Origin: Tildeniella torsiva UHER 1998/13D
Lineage (GTDB): Bacteria > Cyanobacteriota > Cyanobacteriia > Phormidesmidales > Phormidesmidaceae
DNA length: 64,000 bases
Assembly (NCBI GenBank): GCA_019358835.1
Contig: JAHHIH010000001.1
Coordinates: 124,001 to 188,000, forward strand
Reading direction: 5' to 3'
Position 1 is the stretch's first letter. The number at the start of each line of letters is the position of its first letter. The notes below the pieces were generated by a model. It saw only the letters and a program-made list of their open reading frames with translations. It did not search any database and was not told where the DNA came from. The translations under genes and the position numbers were made by a program. Below, piece after piece: positions 1 through 9,290 of the stretch.

Positions 1-1360
1 ACAGGCGAATGGCCGCCCGCATGTAGTCGGCAAATACCAGGAAGGTCGCACAGTAGGGAATCAGGCCCGAGTTGTGCAGGGCGATGCCGTTGCAGATCGC
101 GCCCATGCCGTGCTCGCGCACGCCAAAGCGCAGGTTGCGGTTTTCGTAGGCTCCCTTCTGGAAGCTGCCGGAGATCTTCAGCTCGGTCAGGTTCGAGTGG
201 GTGAGGTCGGCGGAGCCCCCGATCAGCTCAGGGATGGCCGGAGCTAGGGCGTTGAGGGTAACTTCGGAGTTCTTGCGGGTGGCCAGGGCCTTGTCGGCGG
301 GGGTGTAGGTGGGCAGCGCGTCGGCCCAGCCCTCGGGCAGCTGGCCCGAGAGCATGCGCTCAAACTCGGCGGCTTCAGCGGGGTACTTAGTGCGGTAGGC
401 AGCGAGGGTTTCTTCCCACTCGGCCTGGAGGCTGGCACCGCGATCCACAGCCTTGCGCATGTGGCTGAGGGCATCTTCGGGAATTTCAAAGCTGTCGTAG
501 CTCCAGCCCAGGTTTTCGCGGGTTAGCTTAATTTCATCCCCGCCTAGGGCCGCACCGTGAACGCCAGCAGTGTTTTGCTTGTTGGGGGAGCCGTAGCCGA
601 TGGTGGTGGTGACTTTGATCATCGAGGGGCGATCGCTAACAGATTTAGCCTCTTCGATCGCTTTGGCGATCGCATCCAAATCCGTATTGCCGTTCTCCAC
701 GTGCAACACGTGCCAGCCGTAAGCCTCAAACCGCTTGCTCACATCTTCGGTGAAGGAGATATCGGTGGAGCCGTCAATGGAAATGTGGTTGTCGTCGTAG
801 AGGGCAATCAGCTTACCCAGGCCCAGGTGTCCGCCCAGGGAGCAGGCTTCGCCAGAAACCCCTTCCATGTTGCAGCCGTCGCCCAAGATGACGTAGGTAT
901 AGTGGTCTACCAGAGTGGCGTCGGGCTTGTTGAACTTGGCGGCCAGGTGAGCCTCAGCCATGGCCAAACCAACAGCGTTGGCGATGCCCTGACCCAGGGG
1001 ACCAGTGGTGACTTCGATACCGGGGGTCTCAAAGTTCTCGGGGTGGCCGGGGGTGCGAGCGCCCCACTGACGAAACTCTTTAATGTCATCCAGCGTCACA
1101 CTGTCGAAGCCGCTCAGGTAGAGCAGGGCGTATTGCAGCATGCAGCCGTGGCCGGCGGAAAGGACAAAGCGATCGCGGTTAAACCACTGGGGGTTTTTGG
1201 GGTTGACCCGCAAAAATTTATCCCACAGCACGTAGGCCATGGGTGCCGCCCCCATGGGCAGACCGGGGTGGCCAGACTTGGCCTTTTCCACGGCATCAAT
1301 CGCTAAGAAGCGAATGGAATTAATACAGAGTTCTTCCAGGGATTGAGTTGCAACAGCCAT
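1..1360 (-). CDS. tkt: Transketolase, N-terminal 453 residues (cut by window edge)
   Basis: Transketolase transfers two-carbon units between sugar phosphates in the Calvin-Benson cycle and the pentose phosphate pathway, using thiamine diphosphate. The frame is open from an ATG at 1360 to the window edge. It shows the N-terminal substrate motif [13 protein letters not shown], the ThDP/Mg motif GDGCNMEG...DDNHI, the segment TTIGYGSPN, and the start of the pyrimidine-binding domain ([11 protein letters not shown], then DYMRAAIRL). About 450 of the usual ~670 residues are present. It lies downstream of acpP and fabF on the same strand, an order also known from Synechocystis. The 237 bp gap to fabF could hold its own promoter. 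Identification is secure; the C-terminus is not visible. Confidence 0.96.
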   Translation of the reverse strand, partial: MAVATQSLEELCINSIRFLAIDAVEKAKSGHPGLPMGAAPMAYVLWDKFLRVNPKNPQWFNRDRFVLSAGHGCMLQYALLYLSGFDSVTLDDIKEFRQWGARTPGHPENFETPGIEVTTGPLGQGIANAVGLAMAEAHLAAKFNKPDATLVDHYTYVILGDGCNMEGVSGEACSLGGHLGLGKLIALYDDNHISIDGSTDISFTEDVSKRFEAYGWHVLHVENGNTDLDAIAKAIEEAKSVSDRPSMIKVTTTIGYGSPNKQNTAGVHGAALGGDEIKLTRENLGWSYDSFEIPEDALSHMRKAVDRGASLQAEWEETLAAYRTKYPAEAAEFERMLSGQLPEGWADALPTYTPADKALATRKNSEVTLNALAPAIPELIGGSADLTHSNLTELKISGSFQKGAYENRNLRFGVREHGMGAICNGIALHNSGLIPYCATFLVFADYMRAAIRL

Positions 1361-1597
1361 AGGTTCAACAGCTTAACGACGGTTTTTCGGAGCAGCAGCA
1401 CGCAGCACTAGGACTAGCCCAAGGGCTAACACGGTTATTGGCCTGAATCGATTAAGACCCCACACACAGCCTCGCCTTTCAGCAGACCCCGCAACCAGAC
1501 GATTGTCAATACCCCCTGGTTGGGCAAGGCACAAAGCTCAGATGCCAGACGACAATTCTTAGGTCATTATACCTAGCGATTGTTTCAATCCGTAGCT

Positions 1598-2851
1598 CTA
1601 GCTACGGTATTTCTTGAACACTAGGGTAACGTTGTGGCCCCCAAAGCCAAAGGAGTTGGAGATCGCCACCTCAATGGGCATCGGCCGACTCTGGTTGGGA
1701 ATATAGTCGAGGTCGCAGTCAGGGTCGGGGTCGTGGAGGTTGATGGTGGGCGGGGCAATATCGTTGGCGATCGCCAGACAGGTCGCCACCGCCTCAATGC
1801 CCCCAGAGCCGCCCAGCAGGTGCCCGGTCATCGACTTGGTCGAACTCACCGCCACCTTGTAGGCCACCTCCCCCAGGGCGGTTTTAATCGCCTGGGTTTC
1901 GGTGGGGTCGTTGGCCCCTGTGCTGGTGCCGTGGGCGTTGATATAGCTAATGTCGCTCGGCGCAAGCCCCGCATCCTTTAGCGCTAACTGAATACAGCGA
2001 GCCGCACCCACCCCGCCGGGCACGGGCGAGGTCATATGGTAAGCATCGCAGGTCATGCCATAGCCGACAATTTCACCGTAAATAGTCGCCCCCCGGCTCA
2101 GGGCGTGCTCTAGCTCCTCAAGAATGAGAATGCCGCAGCCCTCACCGATCACAAAGCCGTCGCGGGTTTTATCGAAGGGGCGGCTGGCGGTGGTGGGGTC
2201 ATCATTGCGGGTCGAGAGGGCGCGGGCCGAGGCAAAGCCTGCCACCGACAGGGGCGTCACCGCCGCCTCGGTGCCTCCGCAAATCATCGCCTGGGCGTAG
2301 CCATGCTGAATCAGCCGAAAGGCGTCGCCAATGGCATTAGACCCAGCGGCACAAGCGGTGACGGCACAGGTGCTCGGCCCCTTAGCCCCGGTATGAATGG
2401 CGGTTAAACCCGCCGCCATATTGGCGATCATCATCGGAATCATGAAGGGGCTACAGCGGCTAGGGCCCCGGTTGAGATAGATCTCCTGCTGGTCTTCTAA
2501 GACCTTGAGGCCGCCGATGCCTGAACCAATGCAGGTGCCAATTTGCTCGGCGTTGAGGTCGGTGATGGACAGACCCGAGTGCTGGAGGGCGCGCTGACCG
2601 GCGATCACCGCAAACTGGGAGAAGCGATCCATGCGCTTGACTTCTTTTTTGTCGAGAAAGTCGCCTGGATCAAACCCCTTGACCTCCGCCGCAATTTGCG
2701 ACGCGTGCTGGGACGGATCAAAATGGGTGATGCGGGCCGTGCCGCTGCGCCCGGCCACCAGCCCAGCCCAGTACTCCTCCAGGCTATTGCCAATGGGGGT
2801 AATGGCATCCATGCCAGTCACTACAACGCGCTTTGATTCAGAGTTTGCCAT
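1598..2851 (-). CDS. fabF: 3-oxoacyl-ACP synthase II (KAS II)
   Basis: This condensing enzyme elongates acyl-ACP with malonyl-ACP in type II fatty acid synthesis in the cytoplasm. The ketosynthase triad is visible in a 417-residue protein: Cys167 in TACAAG, His307 in NAHGTSTGAND and His344 in TGHLLGGSGG, with Lys339 just before the last His. The start is placed at 2851 (MANSESKRVVVTG), because the open frame upstream adds 35 residues unlike the family. It lies 156 bp downstream of acpP on the same strand, so the carrier and its elongating enzyme are probably co-transcribed. Confidence 0.96.
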   Translation of the reverse strand: MANSESKRVVVTGMDAITPIGNSLEEYWAGLVAGRSGTARITHFDPSQHASQIAAEVKGFDPGDFLDKKEVKRMDRFSQFAVIAGQRALQHSGLSITDLNAEQIGTCIGSGIGGLKVLEDQQEIYLNRGPSRCSPFMIPMMIANMAAGLTAIHTGAKGPSTCAVTACAAGSNAIGDAFRLIQHGYAQAMICGGTEAAVTPLSVAGFASARALSTRNDDPTTASRPFDKTRDGFVIGEGCGILILEELEHALSRGATIYGEIVGYGMTCDAYHMTSPVPGGVGAARCIQLALKDAGLAPSDISYINAHGTSTGANDPTETQAIKTALGEVAYKVAVSSTKSMTGHLLGGSGGIEAVATCLAIANDIAPPTINLHDPDPDCDLDYIPNQSRPMPIEVAISNSFGFGGHNVTLVFKKYRS

Positions 2852-3007
2852 AGCCAAATTTCGGGTAAACCAGATCGAAGGTGAGGGGAGAGCCGGGCAT
2901 ACAACCGTAAAACTAATAGCTTGCGGGGCACCCCTCGGCACCCCGCAAGCCCGCAAGCGCGAGCATTAACCTAATTCTCAGGGCCGATCCCCAGGATTGG
3001 GTAGAAC

Positions 3008-3247
3008 CTAGGCGGCTTTGTCTTCGATGAAGTTAACGGCATCCTGCACGGTGGCAATAGCCTCTGCCGCTTCGTCAGGAATTTCAATGCCGAATTCTTC
3101 TTCTAGAGCCATGACCAGCTCTACGGTATCGAGAGAATCGGCGCCAAGGTCGTTGGCGAAGCTAGCTTCGGGCTTAACGTCAGCCTCTTCAACCCCTAGC
3201 TGCTCGCTGACAATCTTTTTGACCTTTTCAAAAGTCTCTGCGCTCAT
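3008..3247 (-). CDS. acpP: Acyl carrier protein
   Basis: A 79-residue acidic carrier protein that holds growing acyl chains on a phosphopantetheine arm. The attachment site is Ser38 in [18 protein letters not shown], and the four-helix ACP pattern is complete ([11 protein letters not shown] near residue 14, then [14 protein letters not shown] near the C-terminus). Length is normal for the family. It is the first gene of the acpP-fabF pair and precedes tkt. The 243 bp upstream, to the end of the maf gene, should contain the promoter. Confidence 0.97.
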   Translation of the reverse strand: MSAETFEKVKKIVSEQLGVEEADVKPEASFANDLGADSLDTVELVMALEEEFGIEIPDEAAEAIATVQDAVNFIEDKAA

Positions 3248-3490
3248 GGATCTCCAACGCCTCTTTGTACGGAATTAACAGAATTAATCGACAACAAAAA
3301 ACCTTATCACCCTGCGACCCCATCGAGACGAATATCTGACGTCAAGCCCCAGCATAAGGCACTCAATTTTGGCCATCATCCCCTGAGTGAAATCGGAGGG
3401 AAGACGTTACGGAAGGTGTGACCGAGACAGCGCCTAGCCAGCTACAGTTACCAATTTCGAGCCTTGATCCATAGTATCGGAAAAGGCACC

Positions 3491-4087
3491 CTACCAAAAC
3501 TCCGTCGCTCGGTAGCCAAGTTCCTCAAGCATAGAGCGCAGCAGCGGCAGACTCAGTCCGATGACATTGCTGTGGCATCCCTCGATTTTCTCAATCATCA
3601 GCGCCCCTTTGCCGTCGCTAGAAAAGGCTCCGGCGCAGTCTAGGGGTTCGCCAGTGCTGACGTAGGCGGCGATGGTGGCGTCGTCAATATTGGCAAAGTA
3701 GACTCGGGTAACGGCACTTTCCACCAAAATTCGACCACCGGGAGCGATCAGGGCATGGCCAGTGTGAATTTCGCCCATCTGACCCCGCATGGCCTGCCAA
3801 CGGGCGATCGCATCGTTTTTATCCGCCGGTTTGCCGTAGATCTGTCCCCCAAAGGCCATCACCGAATCGCACCCCATTACCAGGGAACTGGGAAACTGGG
3901 GCGCTACCACCTCCGCCTTGCAGCGGGCCAGCGTGGCCACATAGGTGGGCGGGTCAGAGACTTTCACCTGGTCTTCGTCAAAATTGCTGGGGTACACGAA
4001 GGGGTGAATGCCTGCGCCCACCAGCAAAACGCGGCGGGCCTTTGAAGCCGAAGCGAGAACGAACTGGGGTCGAGAAGAAGTAGGCAT
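3491..4087 (-). CDS. Maf-family nucleoside triphosphate pyrophosphatase
   Basis: Maf proteins hydrolyse non-canonical or modified NTPs to the monophosphate, a house-cleaning role sometimes linked to septum control. The 198-residue product opens with the Maf N-terminal pattern [12 protein letters not shown], a variant of the usual S-x-S-P-R-R. It has the catalytic-loop Asp in [17 protein letters not shown] and the later segment [19 protein letters not shown] typical of the family. The start at MPTSSRPQF gives normal length. Its neighbours (acpP below, psbP above) do not point to a specific partner. Confidence 0.9.
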   Translation of the reverse strand: MPTSSRPQFVLASASKARRVLLVGAGIHPFVYPSNFDEDQVKVSDPPTYVATLARCKAEVVAPQFPSSLVMGCDSVMAFGGQIYGKPADKNDAIARWQAMRGQMGEIHTGHALIAPGGRILVESAVTRVYFANIDDATIAAYVSTGEPLDCAGAFSSDGKGALMIEKIEGCHSNVIGLSLPLLRSMLEELGYRATEFW

Positions 4088-4232
4088 AGCTAACGTTGAC
4101 GGCGGTTGGGATGAATTGCTTTGGTGCAGAGATTTTCATGCTAAGGGGTTTGCCGTCAAAATCCATCTGTTCCCTTAGCCAGGGAATGTACTCAGGGTGA
4201 ACTATCTACCGTCAGGGAGCGGAGATTCAGTG

Positions 4233-4263
4233 AGAAACCCCTGGCATCAGGCACCGGGTTTCT
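4233..4263. repeat. Hairpin with AGAAACCC/GGGTTTCT arms
   Basis: An 8 bp perfect inverted repeat with a 15 nt loop lies between psbP and maf, downstream of psbP. There is no T-tract on the minus side, so it is a weak terminator candidate. The AGAAACC...GGTTTCT type is, from general knowledge, a common dispersed palindrome in cyanobacteria. Confidence 0.5.
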
Positions 4264-4323
4264 TTGCCTGGTTCAGATTGACCTGAGCGTTCTCGAAGCA
4301 ACCCTGTGCCCAATCCGTATGGT

Positions 4324-4866
4324 CTAGGACACCTTGAACGAGGCTACCGACTGCTTCATCAGATCGCGGACTTTTTCCCAGCGGCCTTCGTCGGTGGAGG
4401 CATTGAAGGTGTAGAGTTTGCCCCGGCGCACGATGGCGCTGGCCAGGTTGTGGCGCGGCCCAGCGGGCAGGTCAGCCAAATATTCAAGAATGTAGTAGGT
4501 CTTGTCATCCACCGTGCCGATGCGCTGGGCGCTGAGCAGATCGACGCTGCTCTCATCCCCCGAGAGGGCGCTGAAGCTCTTGGAGAGCTTGTAGCCCACT
4601 TCGGTGGGGGTACCGAGCGCATCGAGGTCTTTGCCCTCGGGCACGTCGCTGATTACCACGCTGATGTTTTCGGTCTCGTGGATGATGTCGTGAAACACGA
4701 TGTCGGCAGCGCCGGGCACCTTCACCTCAACCCAGCCGGTGGGGTACATAAACTCGTAGCCCGAGTACTGGTCGGCGTAGGCCTGAAGACCACCGCCACC
4801 GCCCACACAGCCCTGGAGGGTGACAGCGAAAACAATCAAAAGCACTGTGGCCAGCCGCTTCAGCAT
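4324..4866 (-). CDS. psbP: CyanoP, PsbP-family lipoprotein of photosystem II
   Basis: CyanoP is a lumenal lipoprotein that assists photosystem II assembly or stability. The 180-residue product has a lipoprotein signal (about residues 1-20, lipobox LQGC with Cys20). A PsbP domain follows: YADQYSGYEFMYPTGWVEV near the start, FHDIIHETENISVVISDV in the middle and YYILEYLADLP then HNLASAIVRRGKLYTFNAS near the end. Length and lipidation match cyanobacterial PsbP rather than the longer plant protein. It stands alone between a methyltransferase gene and maf. Confidence 0.93.
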   Translation of the reverse strand: MLKRLATVLLIVFAVTLQGCVGGGGGLQAYADQYSGYEFMYPTGWVEVKVPGAADIVFHDIIHETENISVVISDVPEGKDLDALGTPTEVGYKLSKSFSALSGDESSVDLLSAQRIGTVDDKTYYILEYLADLPAGPRHNLASAIVRRGKLYTFNASTDEGRWEKVRDLMKQSVASFKVS

Positions 4867-4925
4867 GGGTCGATATCCTTGGATCTGTAATTATCAATAA
4901 TGGTTAATTGTCTCACACGGGCTGC

Positions 4926-5747
4926 TCAAGCCGACTTTTGAAAAAACAGCAGATGCTGCTCGGGCAGGCTGTCGTCGGTCTTAACCCAGTCCAGGCCCAC
5001 CTGGGCCATTTCGCGGCGCACCTGGGCCACGCTCATCTTGTGCAGCCGCTTGATCATAACCAGGGGGTTTTCGGCTTTGTACTCGGCTAGCACCACCCGC
5101 CCGCCGGGCTTGAGGGCCGCGACAACGCCCTCCATCACCTCGCGGGGGTTGGCAAACTCGTGGTAGGCATCGACCATCAGCGCCAGGTCAATGGAGCCCG
5201 GCGGCAAGTTGGGCCTGTCGGGCTGCCCCAGCACCAGCTCCACATTCTCAATGCCCTTGGCCTCTAGCTCGGCCTGGAGCATGGCTAGCATTTCGGGCTG
5301 AATATCCACGGCCAGCACCTTCCCTTGGGGCACAAGGGGCGCAATGCGGCGGGCGAAATAGCCGGTGCCAGCGCCAATGTCGGCCACGATATCGGTGGGG
5401 GAGAGGTCGAGGGCTGCGATCGCAATCTGAGGCCGCTCTTGCAGCGCTCGACTGGGGCGATCGAGCCAGCCAGCCCCCTGGTGGCCCATGGTTTGCGCAA
5501 TCTCCCGGCCTAGGTAGACCCGGCCAATGCCGTCGGCACTGGGGGTGACGGTTTGATACTCAGTACTGGCCTGGAGCGTCGCCGTTCCACAGGCAGTGAG
5601 CCCCCACAGCACGGCGACCAAGGCCAGGCCGCGCCAGAGCGGGGCGATTCCGGGACGGATACTCGTTCCGAGTCGGAGCCCGAACGCTTCGCGAATCGCA
5701 GCCCAAACGTTGTTTAGCTTCCGAAAATAGGAATCAGCGCCAGTCAT
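4926..5747 (-). CDS. Class I SAM-dependent methyltransferase, probable lipoprotein
   Basis: The 273-residue product has an N-terminal hydrophobic stretch ending in a lipobox-like LTAC (about residues 48-52). A Rossmann methyltransferase domain follows, with SAM motif I VADIGAGTGYFARRI, then LAVDIQPEML, and DLALMVDAYHEFANP plus LKPGGRVVLAEYK as later motifs. These are standard class I features; the substrate cannot be read from sequence. A membrane-anchored methyltransferase is unusual. The start at 5747 (MTGADSYF) is preferred, because the frame upstream is low-complexity repeat DNA. The next gene upstream, DUF2854, is on the same strand. Confidence 0.82.
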   Translation of the reverse strand: MTGADSYFRKLNNVWAAIREAFGLRLGTSIRPGIAPLWRGLALVAVLWGLTACGTATLQASTEYQTVTPSADGIGRVYLGREIAQTMGHQGAGWLDRPSRALQERPQIAIAALDLSPTDIVADIGAGTGYFARRIAPLVPQGKVLAVDIQPEMLAMLQAELEAKGIENVELVLGQPDRPNLPPGSIDLALMVDAYHEFANPREVMEGVVAALKPGGRVVLAEYKAENPLVMIKRLHKMSVAQVRREMAQVGLDWVKTDDSLPEQHLLFFQKSA

Positions 5748-5807
5748 AACGAAGTGTGTTCCCCAAGCAATTCCACCCATCCACCCACCTACACCATCCA
5801 CCCCAGC

Positions 5808-6395
5808 TCACGCCTCGACCGGGGCAGCCGTAGGCTCCAGCAGCGTCACCAATGCCAAATTCACCTGGTCTTCAGCGGGCTGGCTGAGTTCGGCACGCAC
5901 GCTGGGGCCAAAGAACGATTCAATTTTGGCTTTCTTCTCCACCCAGGTGGAGAAAGGCACCATCGACGAGTCAAATTCCAGCACCAGGGCATAGTTGCCG
6001 TCCACCTCGGCTTCGTGCAGGCCGCTGAGTTCAGGGCACTCTTGCCCCGAGGGGCTGAGCCCGAGCTTTTGCAGGGCGACATCGAGATGGGCTTCTTGAC
6101 CGTAGCGGTAGCGGGTAATATCTTGGCGCACCTGGTTTTGGGTGGGGGTAGCCTGCTCTTCGCGCAGCTTTAGCACCTCGGGCGAGGTGGGCTGAGTGTA
6201 TGGGGCTGGCTCTAGCTCAGCGGCCCGCAGCGCCAGCCCGCCCAGCAGCACCGGAATGCCGTAGAAAAACCCGACCAAATTGAGGGTGGAGTTGTCTTGA
6301 AAGTAGGCAATAAACCCAATGATAGTGAGCACCCCGCCCACCGCCAGCAGCACCAGACTCAGGTTGATTCGCCCTAACTTAATTCGCCCCAGCAT
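5808..6395 (-). CDS. DUF2854 thylakoid membrane protein
   Basis: A 195-residue protein of a family found in cyanobacteria and plastids. The first ~60 residues hold two membrane segments (LSLVLLAVGGVLTIIGFIAYF and LVGFFYGIPVLLGGLALRA). A soluble domain follows, with the signature RYRYGQEAHLDVALQKLGL. No enzymatic motif is visible and the molecular role is not known to me. The start at 6395 (MLGRIKLGRINLSL) gives the usual topology. It may be co-transcribed with the lipoprotein methyltransferase gene, across a short C/A-rich repetitive spacer. Confidence 0.85.
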   Translation of the reverse strand: MLGRIKLGRINLSLVLLAVGGVLTIIGFIAYFQDNSTLNLVGFFYGIPVLLGGLALRAAELEPAPYTQPTSPEVLKLREEQATPTQNQVRQDITRYRYGQEAHLDVALQKLGLSPSGQECPELSGLHEAEVDGNYALVLEFDSSMVPFSTWVEKKAKIESFFGPSVRAELSQPAEDQVNLALVTLLEPTAAPVEA

Positions 6396-6431
6396 TACGA
6401 CCCTCGGTGGAAAGATTACTTCTGACTATCA

Positions 6432-6545
6432 TGCCGTCTTGTGGGTGAGAAGGGTAGGGAGTGGGTGAGTAGGTGAGTAGGTGAGTGGATGGGTAGGTGA
6501 GTGGGTGGGTCACTGACACACCTACACCACCTACACACCCACTCT
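6432..6545. repeat. Degenerate short tandem repeat with complementary half
   Basis: The left part is a run of GTGAGTAG/GTGGGTGA-like units. The right part is C/A-rich (CACACCTACACC...CCCACTC) and roughly complementary to the left, so the whole could fold on itself. Related CCACCCATCC tracts occur at about 5767-5800 and inside cobN. It separates DUF2854 from the next gene on the opposite strand. Confidence 0.8.
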
Positions 6546-6605
6546 GCCCGATGCGCCTTGCCACAAAGTTGTCTATGCTGTCGGTGAAGAGTTTTAAGGC
6601 GGGCT

Positions 6606-6779
6606 ATGGAACTGCAAATGATTCGCGATCGCATTGCCACCATTCGCTCTAAGCGAGAGGCGCTGATTCAGCTGCTAGAGCAGCCTGACTTGGGCACCCT
6701 GCGCATTGATGTCAACCAGGCGATCGAGGAAATGGACGATCTGCTGGAAGAATTTGACCGCACTTTTCCGGTGGGATGA
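6606..6779 (+). CDS. Small acidic helical protein, 57 aa, unknown function
   Basis: ATG at 6606 and TGA at 6777-6779 encode 57 residues, preceded by an AAGGCGGG ribosome-binding-like stretch. The product is almost entirely predicted helix with heptad-like spacing (MIRDRIATIRSKREALIQLL, then VNQAIEEMDDLLEEFD), so it may form a coiled coil or bind a partner. I do not recognise the family. Codon use fits the neighbours, including a GCGATCGAG-type HIP1 relative. It starts a plus-strand run that includes the ferredoxin gene. Confidence 0.6.
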   Translation: MELQMIRDRIATIRSKREALIQLLEQPDLGTLRIDVNQAIEEMDDLLEEFDRTFPVG

Positions 6780-6910
6780 TAGGTTGAGATTTGGATTGCA
6801 ATCCACCCAATCCTAGTTCAGCGGCTGAGTTTTGCCGGTAGGAAAGCTCAAAGGTCTGAACTGGGCTGGCGATTCTTTAACTACATCACCTAAACTTCCG
6901 TCAACTCGCT

Positions 6911-7228
6911 ATGGCCACCAGCTACTCCGTCGAAATTCACCACCAGGGCACGACCCACACCATCACTGTTCCGGAAGACCAGACTATTCTGGCGGCGGCT
7001 CAGGCGGTAGGGCTCGATCTGCCGACCTCCTGCGGGGCGGGGGTGTGCACGACCTGCGCGGCTCTGGTGCTGGAGGGCGAGGTCGATCAGAGTGAGGGCA
7101 TGGGGGTGAGCACCGAGCTTCAGGCCGATGGCTACGCGCTGCTGTGTGTGGCTTTCCCGCGATCGGACATCAAGCTAGAAACCGAGAAGGAAGACATCGT
7201 CTACCAAAAGCAGTTCGGCCAGGGCTAA
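6911..7228 (+). CDS. Plant-type [2Fe-2S] ferredoxin with C-terminal extension
   Basis: A 105-residue soluble electron carrier. Cluster ligands are Cys41, Cys46, Cys49 (CGAGVCTTC) and Cys79 (GYALLCVAFP), the plant-type spacing. The body matches photosynthetic ferredoxins (VDQSEGMG, SDIKLETEKEDIVY). It continues about 10 residues past the usual end, resembling low-abundance paralogues such as FdC1 rather than the main PetF. The donor and acceptor cannot be assigned. It precedes a short conserved gene and a DUF3326 gene on the same strand, possibly an operon. Confidence 0.9.
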   Translation: MATSYSVEIHHQGTTHTITVPEDQTILAAAQAVGLDLPTSCGAGVCTTCAALVLEGEVDQSEGMGVSTELQADGYALLCVAFPRSDIKLETEKEDIVYQKQFGQG

Positions 7229-7268
7229 CCCCATACCGGAAAAGATTGATCTTTTTAGTGGGTAGATG

Positions 7269-7466
7269 ATGGCGCTGGCCACTCACTTTATTACTGTGGA
7301 TATCCATTTGGGAGAGGCTCAGGGAGATCTCGTTGGAGCGATCGAAGTGGCCCTGGCCGAGCGGGGCGAACCTCTGCGCTGGGCGATTACTCAGGTGAAT
7401 TCTGCCACCCAAACCGCCACGGTTGAAGCCGTGGTGACAACGCACTCTAATTCTGAGCTGCTATGA
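7269..7466 (+). CDS. Small conserved protein, unknown function
   Basis: The product is 65 residues (MALATHFITVDIHLGEAQGD...). One codon upstream gives an alternative ATG at 7266. The stop overlaps the next start as ATGA, so translation is coupled to the DUF3326 gene. The sequence looks like a single compact alpha/beta unit with no motif I can name. The overlap is the strongest evidence that it is real and works with its neighbour. Confidence 0.65.
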   Translation: MALATHFITVDIHLGEAQGDLVGAIEVALAERGEPLRWAITQVNSATQTATVEAVVTTHSNSELL

Positions 7467-8620
7467 ATTCTGCCAATCCGAGTCGTCGCCCCTATACGGC
7501 GGTGCTGGTGGTGCCGACGGGCATTGGGGCAGCGGTGGGGGGCTATGCGGGGGATGCGCTGCCGGTGGCGCGGGCGATCGCCTCAGTAGTCGATACTTTA
7601 ATTACCCACCCCAACGTGATGAATGGGGCGCAGCTCTACTGGCCGCTGCCCAATGCCTGCTACGTCGAGGGTTACGGGCTCGATCAGTTTGCGGCGGGGC
7701 GCTGGGGACTGAGCCCGGTGCACCGCAATCGCATTGGTCTGGTGCTAGATGCAGCGATCGAGGATGACCTGCGCTGGCGACACCTGCAAGCGGCGGATGC
7801 GGCTCGGGCCACCCTGGGCTTAGATTTAACCGACTATGTTGTTACCGATGCGCCCTTGGGGGTAGAGCTGAGGACGGCGGCCTCGGGGGCGACCTGGGGG
7901 ACGATTGGGCGGCCCGACAGTTTGCTGCGGGCGGCGGAGCGGGCGATCGCCGCCGGAGCCAATGCGATCGCCGTGGTGGCCCGCTTTCCTGAAGACACCG
8001 ATGCTGAAACCCTGCAAGACTATCGCCAGGGCCATGGGGTCGATCCCTTAGCGGGGGCCGAGGCGGTAATTAGTCATCTAGTAGTGCGCACTCTGCGGGT
8101 GCCCTGCGCTCACGCCCCTGCGCTGAGCCCGCTGCCGCTAGATCCGTCGATTTCGCCCAAGTCTGCCGCTGAGGAACTGGGCTACACGTTTTTGCCCTGC
8201 GTGCTGGCGGGGTTAAGCCGAGCGCCCCAATTCGTGACCGGGCCAGCGCTGGGCTACCCTGGGGGACCATCCAGCCCTACCCTCTGGGCCGACCAGGTTG
8301 ACGCTATTGTGGTGCCCGCCAGCGCCTGTGGGGGCAGCGCGCTGCTGAGTCTGGCGGGGCGATCGCTGGCGATCGCCGTCGAAGCCAATACCACTGCTCT
8401 AGAGGTCAGCCCCGAAGCCCTGGGGGTATCGGCGGTGCGGGTGGCCTCTTACCTAGAGGCCGTGGGCTTATTAGCGGCCCATCGAGCCGGGGTTCATCCC
8501 CAGGCGCTGACGGCGCAGATGCAGCAGCTCAAGGCCCTGGGCTCTCCCCTAGGCGATTCTTCCTTTGGGCAGATAGAAAACTCGCCCCAGATCTCTACGA
8601 TTGCACCTAGAGGAGGCTAA
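7463..8620 (+). CDS. DUF3326 family protein
   Basis: A 385-residue protein of a family common in cyanobacteria with no established role. Recognisable parts are the glycine-rich opening VVPTGIGAAVGGYAGDALP, the segment THPNVMNGAQLYWP, and a long C-terminal half rich in Ala, Leu and Val. No signal peptide or clear catalytic motif is seen. It is translationally coupled to the 65-residue gene before it, and the ferredoxin gene lies just upstream, which hints at a redox-linked function. That link is inference from position only. Confidence 0.78.
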   Translation: MNSANPSRRPYTAVLVVPTGIGAAVGGYAGDALPVARAIASVVDTLITHPNVMNGAQLYWPLPNACYVEGYGLDQFAAGRWGLSPVHRNRIGLVLDAAIEDDLRWRHLQAADAARATLGLDLTDYVVTDAPLGVELRTAASGATWGTIGRPDSLLRAAERAIAAGANAIAVVARFPEDTDAETLQDYRQGHGVDPLAGAEAVISHLVVRTLRVPCAHAPALSPLPLDPSISPKSAAEELGYTFLPCVLAGLSRAPQFVTGPALGYPGGPSSPTLWADQVDAIVVPASACGGSALLSLAGRSLAIAVEANTTALEVSPEALGVSAVRVASYLEAVGLLAAHRAGVHPQALTAQMQQLKALGSPLGDSSFGQIENSPQISTIAPRGG

Positions 8621-8809
8621 TGTCTGACACTGCCAGCCCCTAGGAAAATGCGAGACCGCAAACTAATCGCGATCGCATTACTCCTTCAATAGAGGCATGG
8701 CTAGAAGCAAGAGCGTCATCCCAATATCCCTTGATCTGTTCTGGCTACGAAGTTGACTCTTGGGTGAGGCCGATTGACCTAGCCTCCGCTGTTGTCACAG
8801 GAGCATGTT

Positions 8810-9241
8810 ATGAGCAAGCGTACCGTCAACGTTCTCCTCGTCGAAGACGATGAGGTCGATGTGATGAACGTTCAGCGGGCCTTTAAGCGCAACCGCATCG
8901 AGAACCCTTTATATGTCGCCAACGACGGTTTAACCGCGCTAGACATGCTGCGCGGCAACGACTATGAGCCACCGTCGGTGCCAGAGCATCGCCGTCTCGT
9001 GCTGCTCGACATCAATATGCCCAAGATGAATGGGCTAGAGTTTCTCCAAGCGCTCCGACAGGATGAATCGCTCAAATCTACGCCAGTGGTCGTCTTAACC
9101 ACCTCCGATGCCGACCAAGACCGCCTCGAAGCCTACCGATTGAACGTGGCAGGTTATATCCTAAAGCCAGTTACCTTTTCCATTTTTTCGGAGGTAGTGG
9201 CGTCCCTCAACCAGTACTGGACGCTGTGTGAAATTCCTTAA
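8810..9241 (+). CDS. Single-domain response regulator (Rcp1-like)
   Basis: A 143-residue CheY-like receiver with no output domain, of the Rcp1 type that pairs with phytochrome-class kinases in cyanobacteria. It has the acidic cluster VEDDEVD, phosphoacceptor Asp67 in LLDINMPKMNG, the Thr of VVLTTSDAD and the conserved Lys in YILKPVTF. The start at 8810 follows AGGAG by a normal distance; a TTG at 8792 in the same frame is less likely. It abuts a receiver-histidine kinase gene, so a phosphorelay between them is likely. Confidence 0.88.
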   Translation: MSKRTVNVLLVEDDEVDVMNVQRAFKRNRIENPLYVANDGLTALDMLRGNDYEPPSVPEHRRLVLLDINMPKMNGLEFLQALRQDESLKSTPVVVLTTSDADQDRLEAYRLNVAGYILKPVTFSIFSEVVASLNQYWTLCEIP

Positions 9242-9290
9242 TCAGACCCACTGGACGCCGCCGTGGGTAGCAGAAGCAGGGGCTGAGCGG

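Noticed and set aside
557-1306. 249-residue plus-strand frame opposite transketolase
   Set aside because: It lies wholly antisense to the strongly supported tkt gene, and its composition is that of a reversed GC-rich gene with no family resemblance.
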